39,600 nucleotides of DNA, from positions 20,001 through 59,600 of the forward strand of contig CAUYUJ010005667.1 of NCBI GenBank assembly GCA_963575745.1, read 5' to 3'. Position numbers and translations under genes: made by a program. Below the pieces are notes generated by a model. It saw only the letters and a program-made list of their open reading frames with translations, had not been told where the DNA came from and searched no databases. Source of the DNA: Prorocentrum cordatum (Eukaryota > Sar > Dinophyceae > Prorocentrales > Prorocentraceae). Shown here piece after piece: positions 1 to 8,215 of this stretch (the first letter of the stretch is position 1; each line of letters starts with the position of its first letter).

Positions 1-202
1 CTGAAGGTCCCCAGGAGCACCCAGAGGCCCAAAGAGAGGCAAACGATGCGACACAATCTCGGGGCTCCATCCTCGAGCCCGGCACTGCGCCGCCCCGACC
101 CGCCCATGGCACGTCGAATCGGGCGACGAAGGGAGGGGTACCCCGGGGGGGCGGGGGGCGAATCAGCTGTGCGCAGCTGGTCGTCCCTGTACCATGCCTG
201 AG

Positions 203-541
203 CATCGTGCGACCGATCCCCGTCCCCACTGGCATGGCCCTGGCCCCGCTGGCCGCCTTTGCCCCTCCAGATGGGGATATAGGCCAACGCCTTCTGGCTT
301 CGAGGGGTCTCTCCGCAGCTGCGGTTGTGGGATGGTGTAGCTATGGGGGCCACATGCGAACCCTACCCCTACCCCCCACGATTTCTGAGGGGCAGGGTGG
401 GGTTCACTTCGTTCGGGAGCTCCCGAGCGAAGTGACCCCCCCCCCTCTGAAATCGTGGGGGGTAGGCGTAGGGTTTGCATGTGGCCCCCCAGTAGCTGAG
501 ATGCCATGGCCCGGCGGGGACGGGGATCGGTCAAACGGTCC
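203..541. mobile_element. Inverted-repeat element, family Q, copy 1, carrying a nested insertion
   Basis: Ends in inverted arms at 203-230 and 516-538 that share the core ACCGATCCCCGTCCCC. A second, uninterrupted copy lies at 1286-1464 and aligns through the first ~40 bp (CATCG..ACCGAT.CCC.TCCCCACTGG) and the last ~60 bp. The middle of this copy is broken by a separate 146-bp palindrome at 345-490. No coding capacity is seen, so it behaves like a non-autonomous MITE; no transposase is visible. Confidence 0.6.
345..490. mobile_element. Near-perfect palindromic element, family P, copy 1 (nested in Q)
   Basis: The whole element folds back on itself: GGGGGCCACATGCGAACCC at the left matches the complement of the right end, and the centre (GGGAGCTCCC) is a perfect palindrome. 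TAGCT stands on both sides (338-342 and 493-497), a probable target-site duplication. A second copy is at 1574-1725. No open frame of interest; a MITE-like hairpin. Confidence 0.7.
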
Positions 542-561
542 TGAATCGGATGGACAACGCG

Positions 562-731
562 CAGCATATGCATAAACTGCTTGGTGTTCAGACGGATTCC
601 TTGCAGCCGCGCTGGGCCCCCCTCCCCCTGGCGCGCGGAGCGCGCCGCGGGCCGTGCCAGAGGGGCCGCCAGGACGGCCCAGCGCAGATCCAAGAAGTCC
701 GCGCGGAACTCCCAACAACTGCTTATGTCGC
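562..731. mobile_element. Palindromic introner-like element, family I, copy 1
   Basis: Left arm contains CATAAAC, CGGATT and CGCGCTGG; the right arm is the degenerate inverse (GCGCAGATCCAAGAAGTCC, then GCGCGGAACTCC, GCTTATG). The centre is GC-rich (GGCGCGCGGAGCGCGCC). The same arms recur at 14167, 14779, 15484, 16486 and 39142. It directly abuts element Q. Flanking exons are not clear here. Confidence 0.6.
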
Positions 732-1097
732 TTCTCATTCTTCGATGAACACCGACGATGCCGCCCCCAGGAGACCCTGACCTTCGAGGAGGGTAAACAC
801 AAAAAGCACCAGAAACTCGACATCTAAATTCTTGTCGAGGTTTTAGGCAGTCCAGATAGGTATATAGGTCAGGGGAGCTGTTTTACAGCACACTGGAAGG
901 TCAGGGGAGGGGGGGGAGGGGCTCAACGTCACGCGGGAGGGATGGCACGCGGGAAGTGATGGAGGGGGCACGACCAAATCGAGTCCGAGCGCGCCGAGAC
1001 AGGAAAACGGAAATATATACAGACGTGTGGGGAGTGAGGGAGGGGGGGAGGGGAAAGGGAGGGGGGAGGAGGGGAGGAGGAAGAATACCGACGCTAC
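732..1097. other. No confident gene; purine-rich tract
   Basis: Contains a G/A-rich stretch (900-1085) of GGGGAGG-type simple sequence. A minus-strand frame near 740-830 (reads FLVLFVFTLLEGQG) beside the palindromic element could be an exon, but I see no clean splice signals. Confidence 0.35.
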
Positions 1098-1215
1098 CGT
1101 CCTCGCGGATCGTGTGATGTGGGCCGAGCCCGACCCGACCGGGCACGGCACCCACCCGGGTGGGTGGGCCCAGCCCGGAGGGCTCGGACGGCAAAGCCAT
1201 CACAGCGCGCCGCTG
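1098..1215 (-). CDS. Candidate internal exon, unknown protein
   Basis: On the minus strand a pyrimidine-rich acceptor (GTGTTCCTTCAG) ends at 1216 and a GT donor (GTAGCG) begins at 1097. The 118-bp segment between is open, starts in phase 0 and has strongly G/C-biased third positions; it reads QRRAVMALPSEPSGLGPP and continues to HHTIREDG. No domain is recognised. It sits between the purine tract and element Q copy 2. The alternative is chance coding potential in GC-rich DNA; transcript data would be decisive. Confidence 0.35.
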
Positions 1216-1285
1216 CTGAAGGAACACTGGGACTGGGACCTAGTACCACACAGCGCTTGGACCCGAGGCGGGTTGCAGATCTGAG

Positions 1286-1464
1286 CATCGTTCTACCGAT
1301 TCCCATCCCCACTGGATTGGTCTGGTCCCCACTGGCCGATGTACCCCCCTGTAGACGGGGAGATGGGCTGTTCCGTTCGGGCAGCGTAGGGCCTACTTCC
1401 ATCTGGGGTGGCGGGATGGTGGAGGGAGCGGGATCGGGACGGGGATGTGGATCGGTTCAACGAC
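1286..1464. mobile_element. Inverted-repeat element, family Q, copy 2 (uninterrupted)
   Basis: Arms at 1286-1312 and 1435-1464 are inverse copies (TCGTT..ACCGAT.CC.CATCCCC). It represents the empty-site form of the element at 203-541, lacking the family P insertion. Confidence 0.6.
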
Positions 1465-1573
1465 ACTGATCCATGCGCGGGGGGATGTCTGAGCCTTCTC
1501 CGAAAACAGAAGCTGCCTCTCAGAATGCCGGAGGGCTCCTGAGAAGCCCCCATCGCCTTGACCTCGCACTTGA

Positions 1574-1725
1574 CAGGGTGCCACATGTGAACCCTACCCC
1601 TACCCCCCAAGATTTTTGAGGGGAGGGTGGGGTTCACTTCGCTCGGGAGCTCCCGAAAGAAGTGAACCCCACGCTCCCCCTTGGAAATCGTAGGGGGTAG
1701 GGGTAGGGTTCACATGTGGCCCCCT
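1574..1725. mobile_element. Near-perfect palindromic element, family P, copy 2
   Basis: Same fold-back structure as 345-490, with GCCACATGTGAACCCTACCC at the left and its inverse at the right. ACTTGA flanks both sides (1568-1573 and 1726-1731), supporting transposition with a ~6-bp target duplication. The CCCTACCCCTA runs are part of the arms, not telomere repeats. Confidence 0.7.
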
Positions 1726-1946
1726 ACTTGAATGGGCGTCGCTGAACGCTGGGGCGATCAACGGAAGGGGGGGAAGGCGGGTACACTTCTCGGGCCCCAA
1801 ATAGGCTCCTCTCGGGACGGGGTGCCGTTCCTGCAGCCCGCTGACCCCCCCCCACTGCATCGTCCCCCCATCATGTACGCGCCCCTCGGTGCCCCCTCCC
1901 CGTTCCCACCCCGGGCGCGCTGCCCCCAGAGGGGCACCCCGCTCGC

Positions 1947-2075
1947 CATCGCTCGGACGTCCATTACTCGTGTATGTTTTTGATTTCGTGCGCGTTTTTT
2001 CTTTCTGTTCGCAAAATGACCAAGGCTGGTCCTCGATGGCCGTCGCCGAGAAAAAATGCACACGTCCGAGCGATG
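1947..2075. mobile_element. Inverted-repeat element, family R, copy 1
   Basis: Arms CATCGCTCGGACGT (1947-1960) and its inverse ACGTCCGAGCGATG (2062-2075) bound a 129-bp AT-richer segment. The homologous copy at 15641-15780 is in opposite orientation and shares internal TTTTTCTCGG and CTGG.C motifs. A 15-bp direct repeat CCAGAGGGGCACCCC flanks it a few bases out (1926-1940, 2081-2095). Confidence 0.6.
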
Positions 2076-2249
2076 CCAAGCCAGAGGGGCACCCCAACGC
2101 CACGCCGAGCCCGCTGCGGCGCAGCTCGACCGCGCGCCGCGACGCCGCGGGGCGGCCGCGTGGCCGGGGCCGCAGAGCTCTGGAGCCCCGCGGGGGGCCC
2201 GGGAGCCGGAGGCCGAGGCGGCCCGAGGTGCGTTCCGAGCGCTCTCGTT

Positions 2250-2277
2250 TTTTTTTTTTTTTTTTTTTTTTTTTGTT

Positions 2278-2318
<41 letters not shown>

Positions 2319-2333
2319 GTTTTATGTTTTTTT

Positions 2334-2370
<37 letters not shown>

Positions 2371-2371
2371 G
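2250..2371. repeat. Poly(T) and (CT)n microsatellites
   Basis: About 25 T residues (2250-2274) followed by two (CT)n blocks separated by a second T run. Several long frames crossing this region are translations of this simple sequence and are not genes. Confidence 0.9.
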
Positions 2372-2506
2372 CCTGCGCGACCCACTTCGGCCTACCGCAC
2401 ATGGAATGTATGCCCCTGGCGGCGGGCGACAGGCAGGGGGACGACGCGGAGAAGCGAAGAGAAGGGCGAGGGCGAGATTACCGTCGAGGAAGACAGGGAT
2501 ACTCAC

Positions 2507-2631
2507 CTCCTGCTACTCTTCCTTCGCCTTCCCCCTCATCCTCCTCGTCCTCGTCCTTGTCATCGTCCTCATGCTCGTCCTCAGCGTATTGCTCCTGCTT
2601 CTCCTCTCCTTCTTCCTCCTCACCCTTCTTT
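2507..2631 (-). CDS. Candidate acidic exon with strong GTGAGT donor
   Basis: The minus strand reads an open, highly acidic segment (EEEEGEEKQEQYAEDEHE followed by DDDKDEDEEDEGEGEG and RVAG). It ends at a canonical donor GTGAGT (2501-2506) and starts after an acceptor-like GATTTAG; stop codons lie just upstream of that acceptor. Acidic low-complexity tails are typical of nuclear or chromatin-associated proteins, but no specific family can be named. It probably belongs with the exon at 2647-2889. Confidence 0.45.
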
Positions 2632-2646
2632 CTAAATCATTATTGC

Positions 2647-2889
2647 TCATCCTTCTCCTCCAACTCCTCCTCCATCCGCCTTCTCACCCCGCTCTTCCCC
2701 ACCCTCATCTTTATCTTCCTCCTCCCCCTCCTGCTCCGTCTCGTCTCCTCCCCAACTCGTCGTCATCCTCATTCTCCTGCCCGGCTGGGCCTGGCGAGTG
2801 GCTATGCCTGCCAACTCCGCCTCGGTTGGGCGGCCCCCCGAGGTGGACTTGTCGCGCAGCCGCCGCGTCCAGTAGGCGTGGAACTTCTC
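2647..2889 (-). CDS. Candidate exon, basic start with acidic continuation
   Basis: After a CAG acceptor at 2890-2892 the minus strand reads EKFHAYWTRRLRDKSTSGGR, then PTEAELAGIATRQAQPG with high GC3, and then runs in the same frame into acidic EEEDKDEGGEERGEKAD before a stop. The first 45 residues look like real protein; the true 3' end may be an unrecognised splice site near 2770. Function unknown. A joined model with 2507-2631 is plausible but the intervening intron would be very short. Confidence 0.45.
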   Translation of the reverse strand, partial: EKFHAYWTRRLRDKSTSGGRPTEAELAGIATRQAQPGRRMRMTTSWGGDETEQEGEEEDKDEGGEERGEKADGGGVGGEG

Positions 2890-3160
2890 CTGCTCCCCGC
2901 CGCCCAACCAAAAGTCTCAAGAGAGGAAGGCGTCAACCGGAATGCAGATCACCCCAAACTTCAAGAGGCCCGCTCGGGGCCCCTGGAGAGCAGTGGGTGC
3001 CGTTGTGTGGGCGGGCGTATCTTGTCCACACCCACCACTCTGCGAGGTCCCAGCGCGTGACTCCGGCATGGTTTAGGCATGAATCTCGCAGGCTCAGTCG
3101 GGCACAGCACACTCAAAACCGGAAGCGAAGATACGATGCATCACACGGAGCCCAAAGGCT

Positions 3161-3442
3161 TTGCGCCTGCCTCCTCCTCCCTCCTCCTCCGTCTCTCCTC
3201 CTTCTCCTCCTCCTCCTCCTCCTCCTCCTCCTCCTCCTCCTCCCTCCTCCACCTCCGTCCATCCTCCCTCCTCCTCCCTCCTCCTCCGTCCCTCCTCCTC
3301 CTCCGTCTCTCCTCTCCCTCTCCTCCGTCCTCTCCTCTCCCCCTCCCCCTCCCTCCCTCCCTCCTCCTCCGTCCCTCCTCCTCCCCCCCCTCCTCCTCCT
3401 CCTCCTCCTCCTCCGTCTCTCCTCCTCCCCCTCCCTCCTCTT
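3161..3442. repeat. (CTC/GAG)n triplet tract
   Basis: Imperfect CTC repeats on plus, GAG on minus. A minus-strand frame (3094-3609) stays open across it, with ordinary sequence on both sides (for instance KAFGLRVMHRIFASGFECAV before a stop), so part of this tract may encode a Glu/Gly/Arg-rich region. All three minus frames are open over much of it, so the coding frame cannot be chosen. Confidence 0.8.
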
Positions 3443-3578
3443 GAGGCCGCAGCCCCGGCACCAGACCCGCTCTGGGCCTGCCCAGCGGGGCAGGGCGTGC
3501 CGGCCGGAGGTCCCAGGCCAGCCACGAGGGCGGGGTGGGCCCATCGCGGATGCCCAACAGGGGAGATGTCGAACCCCA

Positions 3579-3776
3579 TCTCGGGTCGGGCGAAAGGGGG
3601 GGATAGCAAAGGGGGGGTTTGAGAATCAGCTCACGTAGCTGATTTTCCCGGCGCCTCCCGGAGCGGGAGGCGGCTATGCAGCGAGGAATGGGCCCCTCGG
3701 TGAGGCCGAAACCAGCTGCATGCAGCAAATTTCGTACCCACCCTTTCCCAATCTCCCCCTTTCGTCCGGCCCGAGA
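3579..3776. mobile_element. Inverted-repeat element, family S
   Basis: Arms 3579-3603 (TCTCGGGTCGGGCGAAAGG...) and 3752-3776 are inverse copies, about 22 of 25 matching, and similarity continues inward. Inside lie two perfect small hairpins: AATCAGCT-CACGT-AGCTGATT (3624-3644) and CGCCTCCCG-GAG-CGGGAGGCG (3652-3672). Single copy in this window. Confidence 0.6.
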
Positions 3777-3971
3777 ATGGACCAAGCATTCAGGGCCCAA
3801 CCCTGGGATACACGATGGGGGGGCGTCAATCCTCGATAAGGGTGCGTCCGAATAGCCCCCCCTGGAGTGTATCCAACAGTTCCCCCCCTTTTCTGAGCGG
3901 CCAAACTTTCCACCTTTCGGGCGGCCCTCGGGGGTCGGAGGATGAGAATCGCCTGCGAAGGTCTCTCTCTC

Positions 3972-4216
3972 TCAGCACCCTGCCCGCCGCTCCTGCTCGC
4001 TGGAGCGGGCAAACGGGTACAAGGCCACCAATGCCAGGGCGTCCTCCACGCTCCAACCCGCGCCGTGCATCCGGCCGGCCAGCGCCCGGAAGTGGGCCGC
4101 CTCCTTGGCCTGCGCCGGCGAGAGCTCCGCCGCACCCGCGGTCGTGCCGCGGGCTGGAACGGGAGGAGGATCGTCGTCGTTCCCCCGCGCGCGCTCGAGG
4201 AGGCCAGCGGTGCACC
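3972..4216 (-). CDS. Probable 3'-terminal exon, unknown protein
   Basis: One of the clearest coding stretches. On minus it begins after a GTGCAG acceptor, is open for about 80 codons with almost every third base G or C, and ends in TGA (3972-3974). It reads GTTAGAAELSPAQAKEAAHF, then RALAGRMHGAGWSVEDALAL, then VALYPFARSS, a helical amphipathic C-terminus. No family is recognised. The palindromic element at 4265-4392 lies just upstream, where an intron would be expected. Confidence 0.55.
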
Positions 4217-4264
4217 CTGCACCTGTTCTCCCGGGCCCAGGCTCAGTGCATGCCCATCCCTCGG

Positions 4265-4392
4265 CGGTTCAAAGACGGGGTCCTGAAGGATGGGGTCTTA
4301 ACGAAGAGGTTCCTCAAACAACGTAAACTCGCCCTCGGATCCCTTCCCATCATCAGGACCCCATCCCTCAGGACCCTCTCTTTGAACCTCCG
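4265..4392. mobile_element. Palindromic element, family T
   Basis: Arms CGGTTCAAAGACGGGGTCCT (4265-4284) and the inverse of AGGACCCTCTCTTTGAACC (4370-4388) continue inward through GA.GGATGGGGTC on both sides, giving about 40-bp arms. It sits about 50 bp upstream (minus sense) of the exon at 3972-4216, and a donor-like GTGAGC at 4429-4434 lies beyond it, so it may occupy an intron. The phases I tried do not join cleanly. Confidence 0.55.
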
Positions 4393-4519
4393 ACTCCTGG
4401 CCTGCACGCAGCAGATTCCGGCGGGAAGGCTCACGAACTCATGGATCTTGTGTGGTGTGTGGGGCTTGCCCTTGCGGTGTCGATGCTCGTGCCGACGACG
4501 ATCGCGCGGTGGACGCGTG

Positions 4520-4740
4520 CGGACAGGATCAGTCAGACTCGCACTGGGAAGTCGGATGAAATCAGAACGTGCGCAAGATCGAGCCGCATCGGCACGGAGA
4601 TCCAAATCCAATCGGATCGACCTGGGGCGAGAGGCGCGGCCGCGCCGCGCAAACACTCGGCCGCACCGGATCGTCGGAACAGCTGGATCGAGTCGGATCG
4701 GGCAGGCCCAAATCGATATCGAATCAAATCGATGTGGGGG
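4520..4740 (+). repeat. Dispersed TCGGATCGG-rich repeat, copy 1
   Basis: Shares an ordered series of motifs with 38468-38690: GCACGGAGATC / GACACGGATC, GCCGC...CCGGATCGT, TCGGATCGG, and AATCGATATCGAA near the right end. Both copies are in the same orientation. No inverted ends found; nature unknown. Confidence 0.5.
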
Positions 4741-4749
4741 GCACAAAAA

Positions 4750-4835
4750 GTACTGATACTGCCACTCCCCTGGACCTCTCCCGCGGCGCGTTCTGACCCG
4801 AATTTCGATTCGACCCCCCCCGTGGCGACGAGGGC
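4750..4835 (+). repeat. Dispersed repeat, family U, copy 1
   Basis: Shares GTACTGATACTGCCACTCCC, GCGCGTTCTGACC and CCGTGGCGACGAGG in order with 20075-20178 (same strand) and with the reverse complement of 15307-15420. About 100 bp; no coding function seen. Confidence 0.5.
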
Positions 4836-5000
4836 CCCCCAGGGAGGCCCGACACGGCGAACACGAGGGAAGGAGAGTGGCGTCGGCGCCTTGGCCCCCC
4901 TCCCGAGAGTCGAGAGCCGAGGTGGGCCCTGGTGGGCCCTCCGACACAACAAAAAAAAACTTCGTCCGAATCTCCTCCGCAGGCACGGGGTGCTAAGGTT

Positions 5001-5156
5001 AGGTCGGGCCTGTCCCCCTACAGGCGGATTTTGGACGACCAATTAAAAAAAGTCAAACATTGCTCGAAAATGGTAAGCAATACGAGCAAAATCGTTCCCC
5101 CGACTATTTTTATACTATTTTTGAAGATTCCCCCGGTAGAGGGACACGCCCGACTT
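5001..5156. mobile_element. Inverted-repeat element, family V, copy 1
   Basis: Arms AGGTCGGGCCTGTCCCCCTA and the inverse of TAGAGGGACACGCCCGACTT match at about 17 of 20. The 156-bp, AT-rich body has no gene. The second copy is at 18452-18612 with the same ends. Confidence 0.65.
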
Positions 5157-5744
5157 GTAGTGCCAAGGCTGGGCGGCTTGTGAGAAGCCTCGCCCCCCTC
5201 CGAGAGAGGGATCTGCCCTGCCCCCCCCCGTCCCCTCGCCTCCCCCGTCGGCGCGCCGCCGTGCCTGATCGGGCAAGGGCGGGGAGCGCCGATGTGGTCC
5301 ATCGGGTTCGCAAGGACGATTGTGAAGGGGTCCAGGGACACACACACAAATCAATAGACACGAATAACAGGGTTCCCAATATTTTCCATTATTTTCTGGG
5401 TTTTCGTCTGCCCCCCCCATTTCCTATATTTTCACATATTTTCCTGGGAGCCGACGATTAATTATGGCTGTGTGTTTCTTTCCCTCCTAAGGTTTGCGAC
5501 GGTACAGCGGCGGATGGCGAGGATGACGGCGCGCTTGGCGGGGAGGGTGGCCATGGGAACAGGAGGACAACGAGTAGGGAGACAAACGCGAGGGCGAGGG
5601 GAAGAGATGGAGGACGACTACGCGGAGGAACGAAGCGGTGAAGGATTAACAAACATAAAAACGACGACGACGACGAGAAAGGACGGTATGGAGCCAGAGG
5701 TAAAGGACGTCGAAAAAGTGGGTTGCTCGTAATCTTTCGAAGCT
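5157..5744. other. No confident gene
   Basis: Mixed sequence without recognisable repeats apart from short GAC/ACG triplet runs near 5660-5680. Short open frames on both strands show no codon bias that I trust. Confidence 0.35.
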
Positions 5745-5990
5745 ACCCTGGGGGGGTTTGGGGTCATCTGGCGTGATCTCGGGACATCCTGGGGGCTTCT
5801 TGGCACCCTGTCGGGGTCCTCTTGGGGGCTACTGGGGTCTTCTTGGGTTGTCTGGGCGCGTCTTAGGATTATGTGGCGGCTCTCTCAAGCCTTTTTGGCG
5901 CCAGCGTGGGTGCACTGGATCCTGGGGCAATCTTGGGGGCCTCTTGGGGCCCTATGTGGGTCCTCCGGGGAACCTTTTGGGGTTCCTTCG
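5745..5990 (+). repeat. Degenerate CTTGGGGGCC repeat
   Basis: Loosely repeated ~20-25 bp units built around CTTGGGG and CCTGGGG. Related units occur inverted at 15190-15300 and more weakly at 19640-19780 and 19985-20060. Confidence 0.5.
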
Positions 5991-6314
5991 GGCCACCGCG
6001 GGCCACTCCGAAAAGCGTGTCCAAGACCATGCTTGTTCGGAGCCCCCTCCGAAACCATTTCTTCGAGTATGTCTGGGACGAAAAAGTGATTCTCTAGAAA
6101 CCTGACCCGGCAAGAACGGGAATCGGCGCTCTTTGCCACTGAGCTTGTCAGAGACGTGCTGTTGAAAAGGTCGGACAAATTTCAAATACGAACCACAAGC
6201 GACCAATGTAACTGTTGGTAAGTCGTTGTGTTGGTCTGCTGTATCCACGTCCTCGCCCTCCTCCATCTCCTCCTCCTCCTCATCTTCCTCCTCCTCCTCC
6301 TCCACCTCCTCCAC
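5952..6314 (-). CDS. Candidate acidic protein segment
   Basis: An open minus frame of about 120 codons starts with MEEVEEEEEEDEEEEEMEEG from the CTC/GAG tract (6246-6395), then EDVDTADQHNDLPTVTLVAC and a basic/aromatic tail, ending in a stop at 5952. The middle looks protein-like, but it overlaps the degenerate CTTGGGG repeat at its 3' end, so only the first ~70 codons are credible. The minisatellite at 6545-6838 lies upstream, as it does for two relict-leader loci further on. Function unknown. Confidence 0.3.
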   Translation of the reverse strand: MEEVEEEEEEDEEEEEMEEGEDVDTADQHNDLPTVTLVACGSYLKFVRPFQQHVSDKLSGKERRFPFLPGQVSRESLFRPRHTRRNGFGGGSEQAWSWTRFSEWPAVARRNPKRFPGGPT

Positions 6315-6544
6315 CTCCTCCTCCTCCTCCTCCCCCTCTTCCTCCTGCTCCTCCTCCTGCTCCTCCTCTTCCTCCTCCTACTCCGACGACGACTCCTCCT
6401 ACAACCTCCCCCTCTTGGGGTATATAGCGGCTTACCCCGCCCTTTGTTCTTCTGCATGTTCCCCCGCTTCCCTCATCACCTCCACTCCCTTGGGGCTCAT
6501 TTCTGGACGGGCTGGTGGCGATATGCGAAGCGTTTCGAATTCGT

Positions 6545-6838
6545 TGTGTTGGTCTGCTGCGTTCATGCAAACCTGCCGCTATCCTATGGTGTGCCGTGCT
6601 GCGATGGTCTGCCGTGCTGCTATGGTTTGCCGCGCTGCAGTAGTCTGCCATGCTGGTTGGTCGCGCTGCCTTGGTATCCCGTGCTAGCCTGCTGTGCCCC
6701 GGTGGTCTGGCAAACGGAACTGCCGTGCTGTTGCAGTCTGCCGTGCTGGTCTGCCTTGTCGTTGTGGTCTGCCGCGCTGGTGTGGCACGCTGCGATGGTC
6801 GGCCATGCTTGGTTGGTTGGTTGGTTGGTTGGTTGTGG
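6545..6838 (-). repeat. Minisatellite M15 (CAGCACGGCAGACCA units), block 1
   Basis: Degenerate ~15-16 bp units; on plus they read TGGTCTGCCGTGCTG. Ends in five TTGG repeats and is followed by GGGGCCATAAAAGGC (6837-6851), similar to GGGGCCTATAAAGGC after the block at 9268-9480. Confidence 0.75.
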
Positions 6839-7000
6839 GGCCATAAAAGGCAAAGAAAAGGACCGATGGGGCCTCCAGGGGCACCAAGCGCCACCCGAGA
6901 CACGCCCTCCCGAGAGGGGCCGCCTAGGGCCGCCTTGCGCCGCGGGGGTCGCACTGGGCCTCCACCGCGCGGCACCACAGGCGAGAACAAAACTACATAC

Positions 7001-7654
7001 ATAATGTAACTGCCCGCCCCGTTCTTGACTCTTGGGCAGCGTCGTGCAACGCGCGCGGCCCAACAGGTCATCGAGGAGCCGCTGACGCTCCTCGGCATCT
7101 GGACAACCTGCATTTCCGAGGCGGACGCCGAGGGCGCGGGCCTCGGCCAAGTCCAGGAGTGACACAACTCCCGACTTCGGCCCCTTGGCCGCACACGCCT
7201 CCGCCGCCACCGAGAAGCCGTTCAGGAACGAAACGAACACGCCCTCCGAGCTCGAGTGGCCATCGCCCGCGGCGCAGTCGACGCTGTCCGCGACCAGGGG
7301 CGGCTTCACGCCGACGGCGCGCTCGATGGCCGCGCCTCCCACGGGCACCTCCACAACGGCCACGGACGGCGGCCGCGGCGTCTCCTCCGCGCGGTGATTC
7401 GAGCCTCCGTCAAGCGTCGCGACGCCGCTCGGTTTGCACGCCCGAATGAGCAGCTCGAGCTCGAGGGCCCTCCCCACGGACATTCCCGGCGCATGGGCCT
7501 GCACCTGCCAGGGCCCTTCGGCGAACCGCGCACTCCAGGCGGGTCGCCGGCGAGGCCTCACGGAGATGCCGAACCTCTCGCACTCGCAGAGGTGCATCAG
7601 GTCGACGGCCTTCGCATGCCACGTCCACGCGGGGTCCAACCACGGAGGGGCAGG
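7001..7654 (-). CDS. Gene segment of a tandemly repeated unknown gene (unit A)
   Basis: An open minus frame of over 200 codons with high GC3. Near its 5' end it reads WTWHAKAVDLMHLCECERFG, later GVFVSFLNGFSVAAEACAAK, and finishes near CPDAEERQRLLDDLLGRARC before a GTATGT donor-like site near 7000. The 5' end is homologous to the short frame at 10096-10248 (shared W.......AVDLMH.CE...FG...RP.RRP). No known domain is recognised. It lies about 1.6 kb downstream of the relict leader at 9245-9266, in the same orientation. Upstream exons are probably separated by the repeats at 7662-8052. Confidence 0.55.
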
Positions 7655-7661
7655 GCCATGT

Positions 7662-7835
7662 TCTCAGCCATGCACGGATGGTCGGCCATGCTTGTCAGCC
7701 ATGCAGCTGTGGTCTGCCGCGCTGGTCTGCCATGCTTCTGTGGTGAGCCTTGCTCCTCTAGTCTGCCGTGCCCCATATGGTCTGCCATGCTCCTGTGGCT
7801 GCTCCGTTCCTCTGGTCTGCCGTGCTGGAACGGAA
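7662..7835 (-). repeat. Minisatellite M15, block 2
   Basis: Same ~15-bp units as 6545-6838 (on plus TGGTCTGCCATGCTCCTG and similar). It abuts the 5' end of the 7001-7654 coding segment. Confidence 0.75.
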
Positions 7836-7862
7836 TTGAACCGAATTCGGGGCCCGAGTGGC

Positions 7863-7885
7863 AAGAGAGAGAGAGAGAAAGAAAG

Positions 7886-7923
<38 letters not shown>

Positions 7924-7932
7924 GAAAGAGAG

Positions 7933-8019
<87 letters not shown>

Positions 8020-8052
8020 AAGAAATAAAGAAAGAGAGCGAGAGAGAGGGAG
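7863..8052. repeat. (GA)n microsatellite
   Basis: About 190 bp of GA dinucleotides with occasional AAAG interruptions. Confidence 0.95.
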
Positions 8053-8215
8053 TGCGCGTGTTTCGATCTCCCAGCCAACACAGGCGATGGATCCCTTCGG
8101 GCCCCACTGGGGAAGACGCCGAAATACGTGTCAATCATCCCCGCGCCTCTGCAAGTGGCCTCCGACGGCATCGGCGACTGTGCAAAAACGTGCATTTTGA
8201 TATGCAGGAGGCGCC

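Noticed and set aside
351-383. Telomere repeats (CCCTACCCCTA)
   Set aside because: They occur only once per arm of the family P palindrome and are not tandem TTTAGGG-type repeats.
1974-3638. 554-codon plus frame rich in Ser, Leu and Pro
   Set aside because: Translation of poly(T), (CT)n and (CTC)n tracts; the minus strand holds the better coding signal in the same region.
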